Assembly (NCBI GenBank): GCA_964606385.1
Contig: CAZSFZ010000003.1
Location: 62,001-126,000, forward strand
Length of the DNA stretch: 64,000 bases
Origin: Aquincolibacterium sp964606385
GTDB lineage: Bacteria > Omnitrophota > Omnitrophia > Omnitrophales > Aquincolibacteriaceae
Reading direction: 5' to 3'
In this document: piece after piece, positions 1-8,398 of the stretch
Layout of the letters: every line of letters begins with the position of its first letter
Numbering within the stretch: the stretch's first letter is position 1
Translations under genes and position numbers: made by a program
The notes under the pieces: model-generated
Told to the model about the DNA's origin: nothing
The model's database searches: none
What the model saw: only the letters and a program-made list of their open reading frames with translations

Positions 1-97
1 TGCCCGCGTGAGACCTGCATCCTGAATGAGGGGTTATTCTAGCCAAGGAACAAAGGACGCGCCACTTTTTTTAAAAAGGCGGAAAAAGCGGCGGGAG

Positions 98-913
98 CTA
101 GGCGATTTTTGTTTTGCGGGATCCGGAACGTTGGCGGTAGATGAGACCCGTCACAAAGACCGTGAGGCGCCTCGGGATCAAACGTTCCGAATACATCATG
201 AGCTTATTCCAAAAACCGTAGATCGCGGAAGGCTGCCTTGTCTTCAGGAATTTCCTCAAAGCGAAACGCGCGACATCCGCCGCGGACGCGCTGAAAAACA
301 TCCGCTGTTTATCGATCCCGGCGTTCTGGTGAAAACGCGTGAGCGTATTCCCCGGACAAAGGCAAAACACACGCACGTCCCGGCCCCGGCACTCTTCGGA
401 CAAGGCCTCGGAAAAGTGAAGGACAAAGGCCTTGGTCGCCGCGTAAACGGCAAGGTTCGGAAGCGGCTGGAATCCGGCCGTGGAGGCCACGTTCAGAATG
501 CCGCCGTTCCTTCTCTCGATCATCCCCGGAAGGAAAAGCCATGTTAAATGCGTCAGGGCGTGGACATTCAGGTCCAGCATCGCCCCCGTTTCCTTAAAAT
601 TCGATTCCGCGAAGGGACCGTAAGACGCAAACCCCGCGTTATTGACCAGCACATCGACCGTGAGACCGCTCTTCTGGACCCAGGCAAAAAGCTCCAGCCG
701 TTCTTCAAAATGCTCGAGATCCTCGGGAAATACATGAACGTTCACGCCGAAGCGGACACGTAGATCCTCGGCTTCCTGGTCCAAACGTTGGGCATTCCTC
801 GATACAAGGATCAGATGCGCGCCTTGCGCCGCCAGTTCGCGCGCCATGGCCTTACCAATCCCGGAGGAAGCCCCAGTCACGAGCACCGTGAGGTCTTTGA
901 AGGAAGTGATCAT
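98..913 (-). CDS. Short-chain dehydrogenase/reductase (SDR)
   Basis: 271-residue classical SDR with a Rossmann fold. The N-terminus shows the nucleotide-binding TGASSGIG motif at residues 13-20, followed by an NNAG motif and the catalytic YAATK (YxxxK) near residue 160. These are family hallmarks; the substrate cannot be read from the sequence. The overall look is of the broad-specificity DltE/YdfG-like oxidoreductase group. The start codon overlaps the recR stop by four bases (ATGA), so it is probably the last, translationally coupled gene of a dnaX-recR-SDR transcript. The 97 bases between its stop and the window edge hold no gene I can support. Confidence 0.9.
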   Translation of the reverse strand: MITSFKDLTVLVTGASSGIGKAMARELAAQGAHLILVSRNAQRLDQEAEDLRVRFGVNVHVFPEDLEHFEERLELFAWVQKSGLTVDVLVNNAGFASYGPFAESNFKETGAMLDLNVHALTHLTWLFLPGMIERRNGGILNVASTAGFQPLPNLAVYAATKAFVLHFSEALSEECRGRDVRVFCLCPGNTLTRFHQNAGIDKQRMFFSASAADVARFALRKFLKTRQPSAIYGFWNKLMMYSERLIPRRLTVFVTGLIYRQRSGSRKTKIA

Positions 914-1509
914 ACAGCGTGACGGCCGGCCATCGCGCGGGCGAGCGTGGCCTGGTCTGTGTATTCGATGTGACTGCCGACGGGGATCCCGCGCGCGAGC
1001 CGCGTCACTTTGACCTTGGAGGGCGCCAGGACCTTGGCAAGATAAAGCGCGGTCGTATCGCCTTCGGTATTGGGATTTGTCGCGAGAATGACCTCACGGA
1101 TCTTCTTCTGCTTCACGCGCTCGATCAGGTCCTGGATGCAGATCTGGTCCGGCCCGATGCCGTCCAACGGTGACAGCGCGCCGAGCAGGACGTGGTAGAC
1201 GCCCGGATACCCCCCCGTCTTTTCGATCGCCGCGACATCTTTGGGATCTTCGACCACGCAGATGATCCCCGGGTCCCGCCCGGGATCCGAGCAGATATGG
1301 CAGAGTTTCTGGTCCGAGAAGTTGTGGCAGACGCTGCAGAAAATCACGCTTTCGCGGAGTTGTTTCACAAGTTCCCCGAGCGTGAGGGCGTCCTCTTTTT
1401 TCGTTTTGAGAAGATGGAAAACGATGCGCTCGGCCGACCGCTTTCCGATGCCGGGGAGCTTGGAAAGGGCTTCGACCAGCCGCGTCATGAGTTCCGAGTA
1501 GGCTTTCAT
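910..1509 (-). CDS. recR: Recombination protein RecR
   Basis: 199-residue RecR, which with RecF/RecO loads RecA on gapped DNA. It has the N-terminal helix-hairpin-helix region (LPGIGKRSAER at about 18-28), a four-cysteine zinc finger (C58, C61, C70, C73), and a Toprim domain with the conserved VVEDPKD and later ATNPNTEGD motifs. The length is normal for the family. It lies 20 bases downstream of dnaX, the usual bacterial partner. The small ybaB gene that often sits between dnaX and recR is absent here. It overlaps the downstream SDR gene by four bases. Confidence 0.97.
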   Translation of the reverse strand: MKAYSELMTRLVEALSKLPGIGKRSAERIVFHLLKTKKEDALTLGELVKQLRESVIFCSVCHNFSDQKLCHICSDPGRDPGIICVVEDPKDVAAIEKTGGYPGVYHVLLGALSPLDGIGPDQICIQDLIERVKQKKIREVILATNPNTEGDTTALYLAKVLAPSKVKVTRLARGIPVGSHIEYTDQATLARAMAGRHAV

Positions 1510-1529
1510 GGGGATATTTCCGTTCCGGA

Positions 1530-3191
1530 TCAGCCCTTGCGGATCACTTTGGCCCCATCAAAGATCTCGAGGGCCTTTGAAACAATGTCCGGCACGTCTT
1601 CATCTTTCGCGGAAGCGGCCGGGGCGTCCGCATCCTGGGTCGTGCCATCACGTTCGGTCACAACGCACTGAACGCGGACTTTCATGCCCAGGGCCTGCGT
1701 GAAGGCTTCTTCGATCACCTGCTTATTAAGATCTTTTTCGAGCGTTTCTTTGTGGAACCGGAACTCCGAAGGAAGGCCCAGCACGATCACCGATCCTTCC
1801 ACCTCCGCGGGTTCGGCTTCCGCGAGATAAAGGCTCAGGGACATACGCTTGGCTTTCACAAGTTCTAGGACCTGCGGCCACGCTTTTTCAACATCGTTCA
1901 GCGTCAGGCCTTCACCGGGGGGCGTATGACTTGCTGAATTTTTAAGAGAAGCGACTGGAGTCTCAGCCGGCCGCGAGGGTGTCCCGGACTTAGAGAGGAC
2001 CGGATCCTGTTTTAATGTTTTTTTTTCCACAACCGGAACCGGGGAACCGCTTTTTTGACCCGAGGAGGCGCTCTGGATGAGACCGTCCACGGACTTCAGG
2101 CCTTCCAGATAAACAAGTTTCAGAAGGGCGGCCTCCACAAGCAGTTTGGGCGACGCGATCGGCCGGCGCAGCTGGACCTGAAGGTTCTGCAGGATCGAAA
2201 GAGCCAGGAGCAGCTCGCCTTGCGAAAAATCAGCCGTGAGTTTTTTCAGCTTGGAGATCATCTCAGAGCTTGCCTCGATCAGCCCTTCGACCTTGGACGC
2301 TGTCTTGAGGACCAACAGATGGCGGAAAACCTCAAAAAGGCCTTTCGCGAATTGCGCGAGGTCGGCGCCTTCCTCATAAAGTTTTTTCACAAGCCCGAAG
2401 ATCTCATCCCCCTTTTTTCCCCGGATCGCCACAAGCACCGAAACATACATGTCCTCCGGAGCAAGTCCGAGGAGCGTCAGGACATCCTCCTCCTTGATCT
2501 TTCCTTCCGAAAAACTGGCGAGCTGGTCCAGAAGGCTTTCGGCGTCACGCAGCGCGCCTTCCGTGGCCTTCGCGATCATGAAAAGCACGTTCTTTTCGCA
2601 TTTCAGCTTTTCTTTTTGCGCGATCTTTTCGAGTTTCTCGACCGCTTCCGGCACCGAGATCCTTTTAAACTGAAGCCGTTGGCAGCGCGACAGGATCGTG
2701 AGCGGCACCTTGTGGGATTCGGTCGTGGCGAAAATAAATTTCACGTGGGCCGGCGGTTCTTCGAGGGTCTTGAGGAGCGCGTTAAAGGCGTCCCCCGTCA
2801 AGGAATGGACTTCGTCAATGATGTAGATCTTGTAACGGCCGGAGGAGGGTTTGAATTTCACGTTCTCGCGAAGCGTCCGGATCTCTTCGATGCCGCGGTT
2901 CGACGCGCCGTCCACCTCGAGCACGTCCATGGAATTCCCCTGTTCGATCTCTTTGCAGGAATGGCATTTGCCGCAGGGTTTTTCTGTCGGGCCTTCCTTG
3001 CAATTCAGGGCCTTCGCGAGGATGCGCGCGGTGGAGGTCTTTCCCACGCCCCGGGGACCGGAAAAGAGGAAGCTTTGCGGCACGCGTTCCTGGCGGATCG
3101 CGTTCTTCAGGGTCGTGGTGATGGTTTCCTGCCCGACGATCTCTTCAAAGGTTTGCGGCCTGAATTTCCTGGCGAAGATCAGATATTCCAT
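1530..3191 (-). CDS. dnaX: DNA polymerase III subunits gamma/tau
   Basis: 553-residue clamp-loader ATPase. It shows Walker A GPRGVGKT at residues 45-52, a zinc module (C64, C73, C76, C79), the Walker B region IIDEVH, the sensor-1 region FATTE and the SRC arginine-finger motif. The C-terminal part after about residue 370 is low-complexity and then tau-like. A run of nine A residues on the coding strand (codons 389-392) marks a candidate slippage site: one-base slips in either direction meet stop codons within 1-9 codons, giving a roughly 392-400-residue gamma form. It is the first gene of the dnaX-recR-SDR group. Confidence 0.97.
   Translation of the reverse strand: MEYLIFARKFRPQTFEEIVGQETITTTLKNAIRQERVPQSFLFSGPRGVGKTSTARILAKALNCKEGPTEKPCGKCHSCKEIEQGNSMDVLEVDGASNRGIEEIRTLRENVKFKPSSGRYKIYIIDEVHSLTGDAFNALLKTLEEPPAHVKFIFATTESHKVPLTILSRCQRLQFKRISVPEAVEKLEKIAQKEKLKCEKNVLFMIAKATEGALRDAESLLDQLASFSEGKIKEEDVLTLLGLAPEDMYVSVLVAIRGKKGDEIFGLVKKLYEEGADLAQFAKGLFEVFRHLLVLKTASKVEGLIEASSEMISKLKKLTADFSQGELLLALSILQNLQVQLRRPIASPKLLVEAALLKLVYLEGLKSVDGLIQSASSGQKSGSPVPVVEKKTLKQDPVLSKSGTPSRPAETPVASLKNSASHTPPGEGLTLNDVEKAWPQVLELVKAKRMSLSLYLAEAEPAEVEGSVIVLGLPSEFRFHKETLEKDLNKQVIEEAFTQALGMKVRVQCVVTERDGTTQDADAPAASAKDEDVPDIVSKALEIFDGAKVIRKG
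2018..2026 (-). other. A9 slippery run in dnaX
   Basis: Nine consecutive A residues on the coding strand, spanning codons GAA AAA AAA ACA (E389-T392). With one A fewer the next codons are CAT TAA. With one A more the frame stops after nine further codons. Known dnaX genes make gamma by ribosomal frameshifting or transcriptional slippage (an A9 run in Thermus). Location and run length match that pattern; production of gamma is inferred. Confidence 0.55.
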
Positions 3192-3293
3192 AACAGCTTT
3201 CTGGGAGAAAATTTAATAGTTCTCAGGGGATCGCGAGGCACCATGATGCGGGAAAAACATCCGGTTTTCAAGCAGTACTTCCCATCGGAATCC

Positions 3294-3917
3294 CTAATCC
3301 GTAAAGTGCAAGGTTTCCAAAGTGTGTTCAAAAAAGGGAAGGAACGTCTTGTACTGCTCGCGGGTCCCCACAAAACTAATTTGATAGTAGAAATTTTTCC
3401 GGATCAGGAAAAGCTCCCTATTTAAGATCACCGCCCGTTGTTTTTCAGGAGCATATAGGGGAAGCAGGGAAACATACTGGTACTCGATGTAAGGGACTGT
3501 CCCGGCGCTGATCTGCTGATTGCCCTTTTTTATGAGCTCGAATTCCAAGAATCTTTTCTTTCCACTTAAAACGTTTTCCGCTATTTGGGCCCCGGTTTGG
3601 TTGAAAGGTGCCGATTTTTTTACAATAAAGATCGATACGGAAAACTTTGTCTTTGTGTCCTGAGGCCCTAACACGCTCACCATGTCAAATTTTCCGGAAA
3701 ATTGACTGGTCGACATCTTCCATGTGGTGGGATATTCGAAACTAAAATCAAAAGGAGGATTTTTTTCATGAAAAGCTTTCCAGGAAGAGGGCGTGAAAGG
3801 AATCGATGTCTTTTGCGGAGACACTGTCGGCCGGTAAAGCGATAGCCACAGAACCAGAACGGCCCCCAATAAAATCATTCCTATTAGCAAAAATGTTTTT
3901 TTGTTTTTAAAAGACAT
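3294..3917 (-). CDS. Membrane-anchored protein, possibly PsbP-like fold
   Basis: 207-residue protein of unknown function. A positively charged start (KNKK) is followed by one hydrophobic segment at about residues 9-28, predicting a signal anchor with the rest outside the cytoplasm. The phrase FSFEYPTTWKM near residue 55 resembles the start of PsbP/DUF1795-like domains, a weak resemblance only. It lies 11 bases downstream of the prepilin-metallopeptidase fusion gene and is probably its co-transcribed partner. Coding density and A/T content are a little higher than in neighbouring housekeeping genes. Confidence 0.7.
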   Translation of the reverse strand: MSFKNKKTFLLIGMILLGAVLVLWLSLYRPTVSPQKTSIPFTPSSWKAFHEKNPPFDFSFEYPTTWKMSTSQFSGKFDMVSVLGPQDTKTKFSVSIFIVKKSAPFNQTGAQIAENVLSGKKRFLEFELIKKGNQQISAGTVPYIEYQYVSLLPLYAPEKQRAVILNRELFLIRKNFYYQISFVGTREQYKTFLPFFEHTLETLHFTD

Positions 3918-3928
3918 AGAAGCCCCGC

Positions 3929-5479
3929 TTAGTAATCAAAAAGTTTTCCGTAATCTCCACGGCTTTTCAAATATTTTATCATTTCGTCATCAAACGGCTG
4001 AACGCCTTGCAGGGCCCCTTGATCATCCAGGATCAAAAACTGGTCCAGGTCGCTATCAAAAGAATCGTAGTCTTGTTGAAGCTTCTCGTCCAGCGATGAC
4101 CGGCTCACGCTACTCCTCAGATCATACCAAGCCTGGGCATCCGCCACAAAAGCGCTATATTCCTGAAAAAGAGAATTGCTGGACCGCGGGCCCGTCCAAC
4201 CTTCCGGCGCGACCCACCCGGCAGGCGGCAACCCGTACGCGGGAAGCGGGGCGTTCGGATCCGCTTGAATTCTCTCTTGATAATCAAGCAGGTCTTTGTC
4301 CCAAATATTATGAAGTATTTCGTGAGCCAAAAGCGATGAGGTCATTCCTTCGGGAGCTTCGGAGAATCTCTCATCGACGACGATCACACTCTGCACAACG
4401 TCATTGTTCTCCGAAATGGCATGCGTGTAGTAAGCATAAGCGCCATTGTTGCCGGGAGTTCCTCCATATAAAATTTTTGTGGTCTCCCCATCAAGAAATG
4501 TAATCTCATCCTCGCCGCTGGTAATGGCCTGACCGGGAAACTGAAACGCATAAGCGTCGATCGCATCCAGGGCATTCTTGCTCGAGGTAACCATCTTGTC
4601 AAAGTCCGCATTATTCCCGGCCTTGCCGCAGACCTCGGAAGAGTATTCTGACTGATATTGGACTCCCTGGTGCTCAACTATCGTTTTTGCCCGGAAACAA
4701 TAGGTGCGTCCATTCCTTCCTTGCTCCAGATCCCCTGCAAAATCGGAGCAAATCGTTTCCGAAGTTCCTCCTATATATTCCCAGTCGGAAGTAACCCCTT
4801 TATACTCTTCCCTCATTTGCATGATATACCCCAAAGCATCCGCATAGGGTGTAAAACTGAAATCTAACCATCCTCCCGTGTTGGAAAAAACCTCTAGATC
4901 CTGAGGCGCAAGCACCGTGTAATAAGTGCCGCCCCCTATCGTGTATGAGAATGAGCCCCCGGAACCTCCGCCCGAACCTCCGCCTCCAGAGCCGCCGCCG
5001 GACCCGCCGCCTTCAGAGCCGCTGCCGGAACCTCCTCCGGAACCGGCTCCTCCAGAACCCGAACCATAATTTCCGCTTGATCCTGAATTAAAATTCACAA
5101 AACCATCTTTATTGATACCGATAGTATCAAGCCATTCGCTTAAAGGGCCGACAGGCGTTGCCAGCGCCAAAAAATCTACCTCATCCGCGTTGATAATGCT
5201 GTAATCGTAAAAACCTCCTCCCACGATAAGCCCCAAGACAGATTCGATCCCCGACTCGTCCTCGGCGCCAACGAACTTCCCAAGCAATTCATACATACGC
5301 AACTCAGCGAGGCGTATGGAACCGAGGTTATTAACCGCCTCCGCCTTCTTGGATTGTTCGATCTGGTGGACCACCCGGGTGATCGCAATGGTCGCAAGAA
5401 CCGCGATAATGACGATCGAAATCAACATTTCAAGAAGGGTCACCCCTTGCTGCTTTTTACGCGTAAAAATGGTTTTCAA
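3929..5479 (-). CDS. Prepilin-like protein fused to a putative HEXXH metallopeptidase
   Basis: 516 residues with a composite architecture. Residues 1-35 are a class III prepilin leader: basic residues, then a G|V cleavage site, TLLEM with glutamate at +5, and a hydrophobic helix. A pseudopilin-like region follows to about residue 128. Next comes a roughly 40-residue Gly/Ser linker with occasional Glu/Ala, then a fibronectin III-like segment (about 180-290). The C-terminal part contains the zinc-binding signature HEILH at 386-390, preceded by LLA, and FQEYSAF about 55 residues later, which could supply a third ligand. The pilin part is secure; peptidase activity is inferred from the motif. The start overlaps the upstream TPR gene by four bases. 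Confidence 0.8.
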   Translation of the reverse strand: MKTIFTRKKQQGVTLLEMLISIVIIAVLATIAITRVVHQIEQSKKAEAVNNLGSIRLAELRMYELLGKFVGAEDESGIESVLGLIVGGGFYDYSIINADEVDFLALATPVGPLSEWLDTIGINKDGFVNFNSGSSGNYGSGSGGAGSGGGSGSGSEGGGSGGGSGGGGSGGGSGGSFSYTIGGGTYYTVLAPQDLEVFSNTGGWLDFSFTPYADALGYIMQMREEYKGVTSDWEYIGGTSETICSDFAGDLEQGRNGRTYCFRAKTIVEHQGVQYQSEYSSEVCGKAGNNADFDKMVTSSKNALDAIDAYAFQFPGQAITSGEDEITFLDGETTKILYGGTPGNNGAYAYYTHAISENNDVVQSVIVVDERFSEAPEGMTSSLLAHEILHNIWDKDLLDYQERIQADPNAPLPAYGLPPAGWVAPEGWTGPRSSNSLFQEYSAFVADAQAWYDLRSSVSRSSLDEKLQQDYDSFDSDLDQFLILDDQGALQGVQPFDDEMIKYLKSRGDYGKLFDY

Positions 5480-6765
5480 CGGATTTCTTCCCCTCGGATG
5501 GCTTCTTCAAGAATCTTTTTATTCTGGGCAGCTTCACGCAAGCCAGGGTCGATCTCAAGCGCCCGATTCCACTCTTTAAGAGCTTTATCCGCATCATTTA
5601 AAAAAGCATGCGCAAGCCCCTTGTTCGCGTGCCCCTTAGCATAAAACTCGTTAGATGCCAACACCCTCCCAAAAACATCAAGGGCCTTACGGGGCTCATT
5701 CATTTTGATATAAAGGAGACCTAAATTATTTCCGGCAACCCAATCACGCGGATCTTTCTCAAGAATCTCCTCATAAATCACGGATGCTTTGGCGAGTTCT
5801 CCTTGCCCGGCAAGAAGTTGCGCCCGGACATGTTTTACATTTTTATTGCCCGGGTCACTTCCGGAGATCCGGCCAAGATATTCTTCAGCCTCTCTGAAAT
5901 TATTCTCTTTTAAAAGGACTTTTGCCATCCCGATCTGGGCATCGGCATTTTGGGGCTCTTTTTTTAGCACCATCCCGTAGTAGCGTTTGGACTCATCATA
6001 GTCCCCCGTCAATCGGTAAAGTTCAGCCAAATTTAAGAAAGGCTTTGAAAAAACCACGGGGCCGGACGTCAAGGGAAGAAGAATTTTCTTCGCTTCCTCA
6101 AAACGTCTAAGCTGGATAAGCGCAGCGGCCTGATTATTTAGAAAAGGAGTTTCGTTGGCCCGCTTAAGGGAGCGGTAAAGATCGTATGCTTTTTGATATT
6201 GCCCCAAGGCGTAATAACCGTTCGCCACACCCGATATCGCCACTTCATCGTCGGGTCTCAACTTCAGATACTCCTGGAAAACCTCCACGGCCCGCGGAAA
6301 ATTCTTGACGGTAAGGTACAGATTGGCCAGATTCAGAAGGATTTCAGGCTTTTGGGATTCCCCTTCCAAGGCTTTCAAAAAACTTTCCTCCGCCTTTTGA
6401 GCCTCGCCGGCAGAAGCATACGCGCTTCCCAGATTCGCGTAAATCACCGTATTGATAGAGTCAGAACCCAGAGATTGCTCGAAGCTTTCCGCGGCTTCCT
6501 TAAAACGGCCGCTCTTATACATCTCGACGCCTTTTGCAAAATAAACCGCTTTCCCGCGGACCTCCACCAGTTCTTCCTTGGAACCGCGCCAGACCATTTT
6601 TATATCAGATTTTGGAATCTTAACTTTTCCTCCGGGCGCCTCAACAATCACAAATTGGTCGTCTTCCCTTAAGACCTTGGCTTCAATCGCATTACCATTT
6701 TTGAGTTGAATGATATCCGCAAGGGCTAAGGGAGAAATCGTGGCAAAGCAGAACAAAAAAAGCAT
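5476..6765 (-). CDS. Exported TPR-repeat protein
   Basis: 429 residues if started at the ATG at 6765. The reading frame stays open upstream through the tRNA-Ser gene, but that portion is tRNA-derived and not protein-like. The chosen start gives a good signal peptide (hydrophobic run, cut after ALA at about 17). Next comes a small beta domain (residues 18-70, IIQLKNGNAIEAKV) and then a long array of about nine or ten tetratricopeptide repeats to the C-terminus, so it is probably a periplasmic scaffold. No Shine-Dalgarno sequence precedes this ATG, because the duplicated tRNA 3' end abuts it. It is coupled by ATGA overlap to the prepilin-peptidase gene, suggesting an assembly or secretion role. 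Confidence 0.82.
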   Translation of the reverse strand: MLFLFCFATISPLALADIIQLKNGNAIEAKVLREDDQFVIVEAPGGKVKIPKSDIKMVWRGSKEELVEVRGKAVYFAKGVEMYKSGRFKEAAESFEQSLGSDSINTVIYANLGSAYASAGEAQKAEESFLKALEGESQKPEILLNLANLYLTVKNFPRAVEVFQEYLKLRPDDEVAISGVANGYYALGQYQKAYDLYRSLKRANETPFLNNQAAALIQLRRFEEAKKILLPLTSGPVVFSKPFLNLAELYRLTGDYDESKRYYGMVLKKEPQNADAQIGMAKVLLKENNFREAEEYLGRISGSDPGNKNVKHVRAQLLAGQGELAKASVIYEEILEKDPRDWVAGNNLGLLYIKMNEPRKALDVFGRVLASNEFYAKGHANKGLAHAFLNDADKALKEWNRALEIDPGLREAAQNKKILEEAIRGEEIR

Positions 6766-6935
6766 GGCGGAGAGGGGGAGATGCGGCTCCCTTCGCTTCG
6801 TTGCGGGTAGGCCACCCGCCCCGCTCTTATGACATGAGTCATAAGCGCCTGCGGGGCTCCCTTCGAATCTCCCGTCCAAAGAACGGGAGCCCGAACCGTC
6901 ATGATCTCCCGTTTTTTTTGATTGAATAGAAAACA
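6763..6935. repeat. tRNA-Ser 3'-end duplication and hairpin-rich segment
   Basis: A 20-base sequence at 6763-6782 is identical to 6934-6953, which is the last part of the tRNA-Ser gene (T-stem end, acceptor stem, CCA and two more bases). The roughly 150 bases between contain several perfect or near-perfect inverted repeats: an 8-base arm around TCAT near 6830-6850, GCCCCGC/GCGGGGC, CTCCCGT/ACGGGAG and CGGGT/ACCCG. It may be an integration-site scar or a tRNA-derived repeat. No integrase is present. Confidence 0.7.
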
Positions 6936-7025
6936 TGGCGGAGAGGGGGAGATTCGAACTCCCGATACGCTTGCGCGTATAACAGTTTTCGAGACTGCCG
7001 CATTCGGCCACTCTGCCACCTCTCC
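6936..7025 (-). tRNA. tRNA-Ser(CGA)
   Basis: Read on the minus strand: a seven-base acceptor stem GGAGAGG/CCTCTCC, discriminator G, and encoded CCA. The anticodon arm is GCAGT-CTCGAAA-ACTGT with anticodon CGA (reads UCG). A long class II variable arm (ACGCGCAAGCGT hairpin) is typical of serine tRNAs, and a T-arm carries TTCGAAT. It sits directly upstream of the TPR-prepilin operon, so tRNA and mRNA may share a transcript. Confidence 0.95.
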
Positions 7026-7218
7026 GTGGTATGGAGGAAAATGCTCGGACTTTGCAGGATCCGCGTTCCGGATACAAAAGCGTTTAGAGTCTATGTATTT
7101 CTTTAAGGTTGGTCAAGGCGAGAGAATAGGGCTCTCCGCGGCTTCCGCCATTATCGTAAGATGCCCCAAAACGATGAATCTAATTTACATTTCGGAGGCC
7201 CTTCCTTAAAATCATGCC

Positions 7219-8394
7219 ATGCACGCATGCCTGGGCCTATTCATTTTCCTGCTCCCCTTATCACTCGCCTCCTCCAGCGCCGTGGAACCCGAGATTTTTT
7301 TAAGCACCGTCTATTTTGCCCTATTGCTGGTCTTCCTGGCCGTCTGGATCATCGTCAAGGGACTTTCCTTTAAAAAACTGGGAACGATCCAATATCCGGT
7401 AATCATCTTGTCGCTCTTTCTGGTCATGGCGGTCCCGTTCACGCTCAACCGGGCAAACGGCCTTTGGGAGATCACCCAGTTCACAGTCAGCCTGATCCTG
7501 TTCCTCGTGATAGCGCCTCTCGAGGAGGATAAAAAAAAGCGCCTCGCCGCGGAGATCGTGCTGGGAGCACTGGCCATAAGCCTTCTCGCGATCTTTCAAT
7601 ATTTCTTCGGTTTCCAGCTCCTATCGGATTATGTCCAAAGGACAAATATCACCGATCCCTTCGTCTTAGAAAAGATCGCGCAGCGAAGGGTCTTTTTCCC
7701 GTTCCCGACCCCGGGGATCCTGGGGGGATACCTTGCCATGGCCCTCCCCCTCGCGCTTTGTTCCGGCAAACGGGCTTTTTTTGCAATTCCCATCGGCCTG
7801 GCGCTGCTCCTCACTCAATCGCTCAGCGCCCTGCTGAGCCTTATGGTGATCCTCGCCGCATTTTCCGTATGGAAGAACCGTTCTTCAAAAAAGAAGGTTT
7901 TTCTCCTGCTCGGGCTCGGCATGGTCCTAGGAGGCCTGTTCGCCCTGAGAACAAGCAATGTTCATCAGCATCTGCTACCCTCATTCTCAATGACCGCACG
8001 GCTTGATTACTGGAAAGAAACATTGCGGGTTATTTCCGCGCATCCCTGGCTGGGTACCGGATTCGGGAATTTCGACCTGCAGTCATCACGATACGCCCAT
8101 AATTCCTTCCTTCAATTATGGGCTGAGACAGGTGTGATCGGCATGACGGTTTTTATCTGGTTGTGGACTGCCATCCTCAGGAACGGTTGGAAAAGCATCC
8201 CGTCCTTTTACAAGGATCAACAGAAATGGGCCTTGCTCGCCGGGATTTGTATTTTTTTGGTCCACAACCTGATGGATTTTACCCTTTTCCTTCCGGCCGT
8301 AAGTTTTATCTGGTGGGTCATGCTGGGGATGTTCGCCGTCCCCGTTTCACAGGAAGCAAAGGAAGGGCTTGCGAGCGCTTCGAAACGAATTTAG
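7219..8394 (+). CDS. O-antigen ligase / Wzy-like polymerase
   Basis: 391-residue polytopic membrane protein with about ten hydrophobic segments. The Wzy_C family region lies near residues 265-320: SAHPWLGTGFGNF, then YAHNSFLQLWAETG, the conserved loop seen in O-antigen ligases and polymerases. The family attaches or polymerises lipid-linked glycans on the periplasmic face. It is the only plus-strand gene in this stretch and converges, four bases apart, on the FAD oxidoreductase gene. The first ATG after an in-frame stop was taken as the start. A GGAGG lies 15 bases upstream, further than usual, so initiation may be weak. Whether it is WaaL-like or Wzy-like cannot be told. Confidence 0.85.
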   Translation: MHACLGLFIFLLPLSLASSSAVEPEIFLSTVYFALLLVFLAVWIIVKGLSFKKLGTIQYPVIILSLFLVMAVPFTLNRANGLWEITQFTVSLILFLVIAPLEEDKKKRLAAEIVLGALAISLLAIFQYFFGFQLLSDYVQRTNITDPFVLEKIAQRRVFFPFPTPGILGGYLAMALPLALCSGKRAFFAIPIGLALLLTQSLSALLSLMVILAAFSVWKNRSSKKKVFLLLGLGMVLGGLFALRTSNVHQHLLPSFSMTARLDYWKETLRVISAHPWLGTGFGNFDLQSSRYAHNSFLQLWAETGVIGMTVFIWLWTAILRNGWKSIPSFYKDQQKWALLAGICIFLVHNLMDFTLFLPAVSFIWWVMLGMFAVPVSQEAKEGLASASKRI

Positions 8395-8398
8395 GCCG

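Noticed and set aside
1..97. Possible start of another minus-strand gene or a promoter at the left edge
   Set aside because: A TAGAAT word and an ATG-like end are present, but too little sequence remains to support a feature.
2055..3425. 456-codon open frame on the plus strand opposite dnaX
   Set aside because: The dnaX motifs on the other strand are unambiguous, and this frame has an Arg/His/Phe-rich composition typical of antisense frames.
6763..6850. A second complete tRNA-Ser gene
   Set aside because: Only the 3' acceptor/CCA part is duplicated; no anticodon arm or D-arm can be drawn in the rest.
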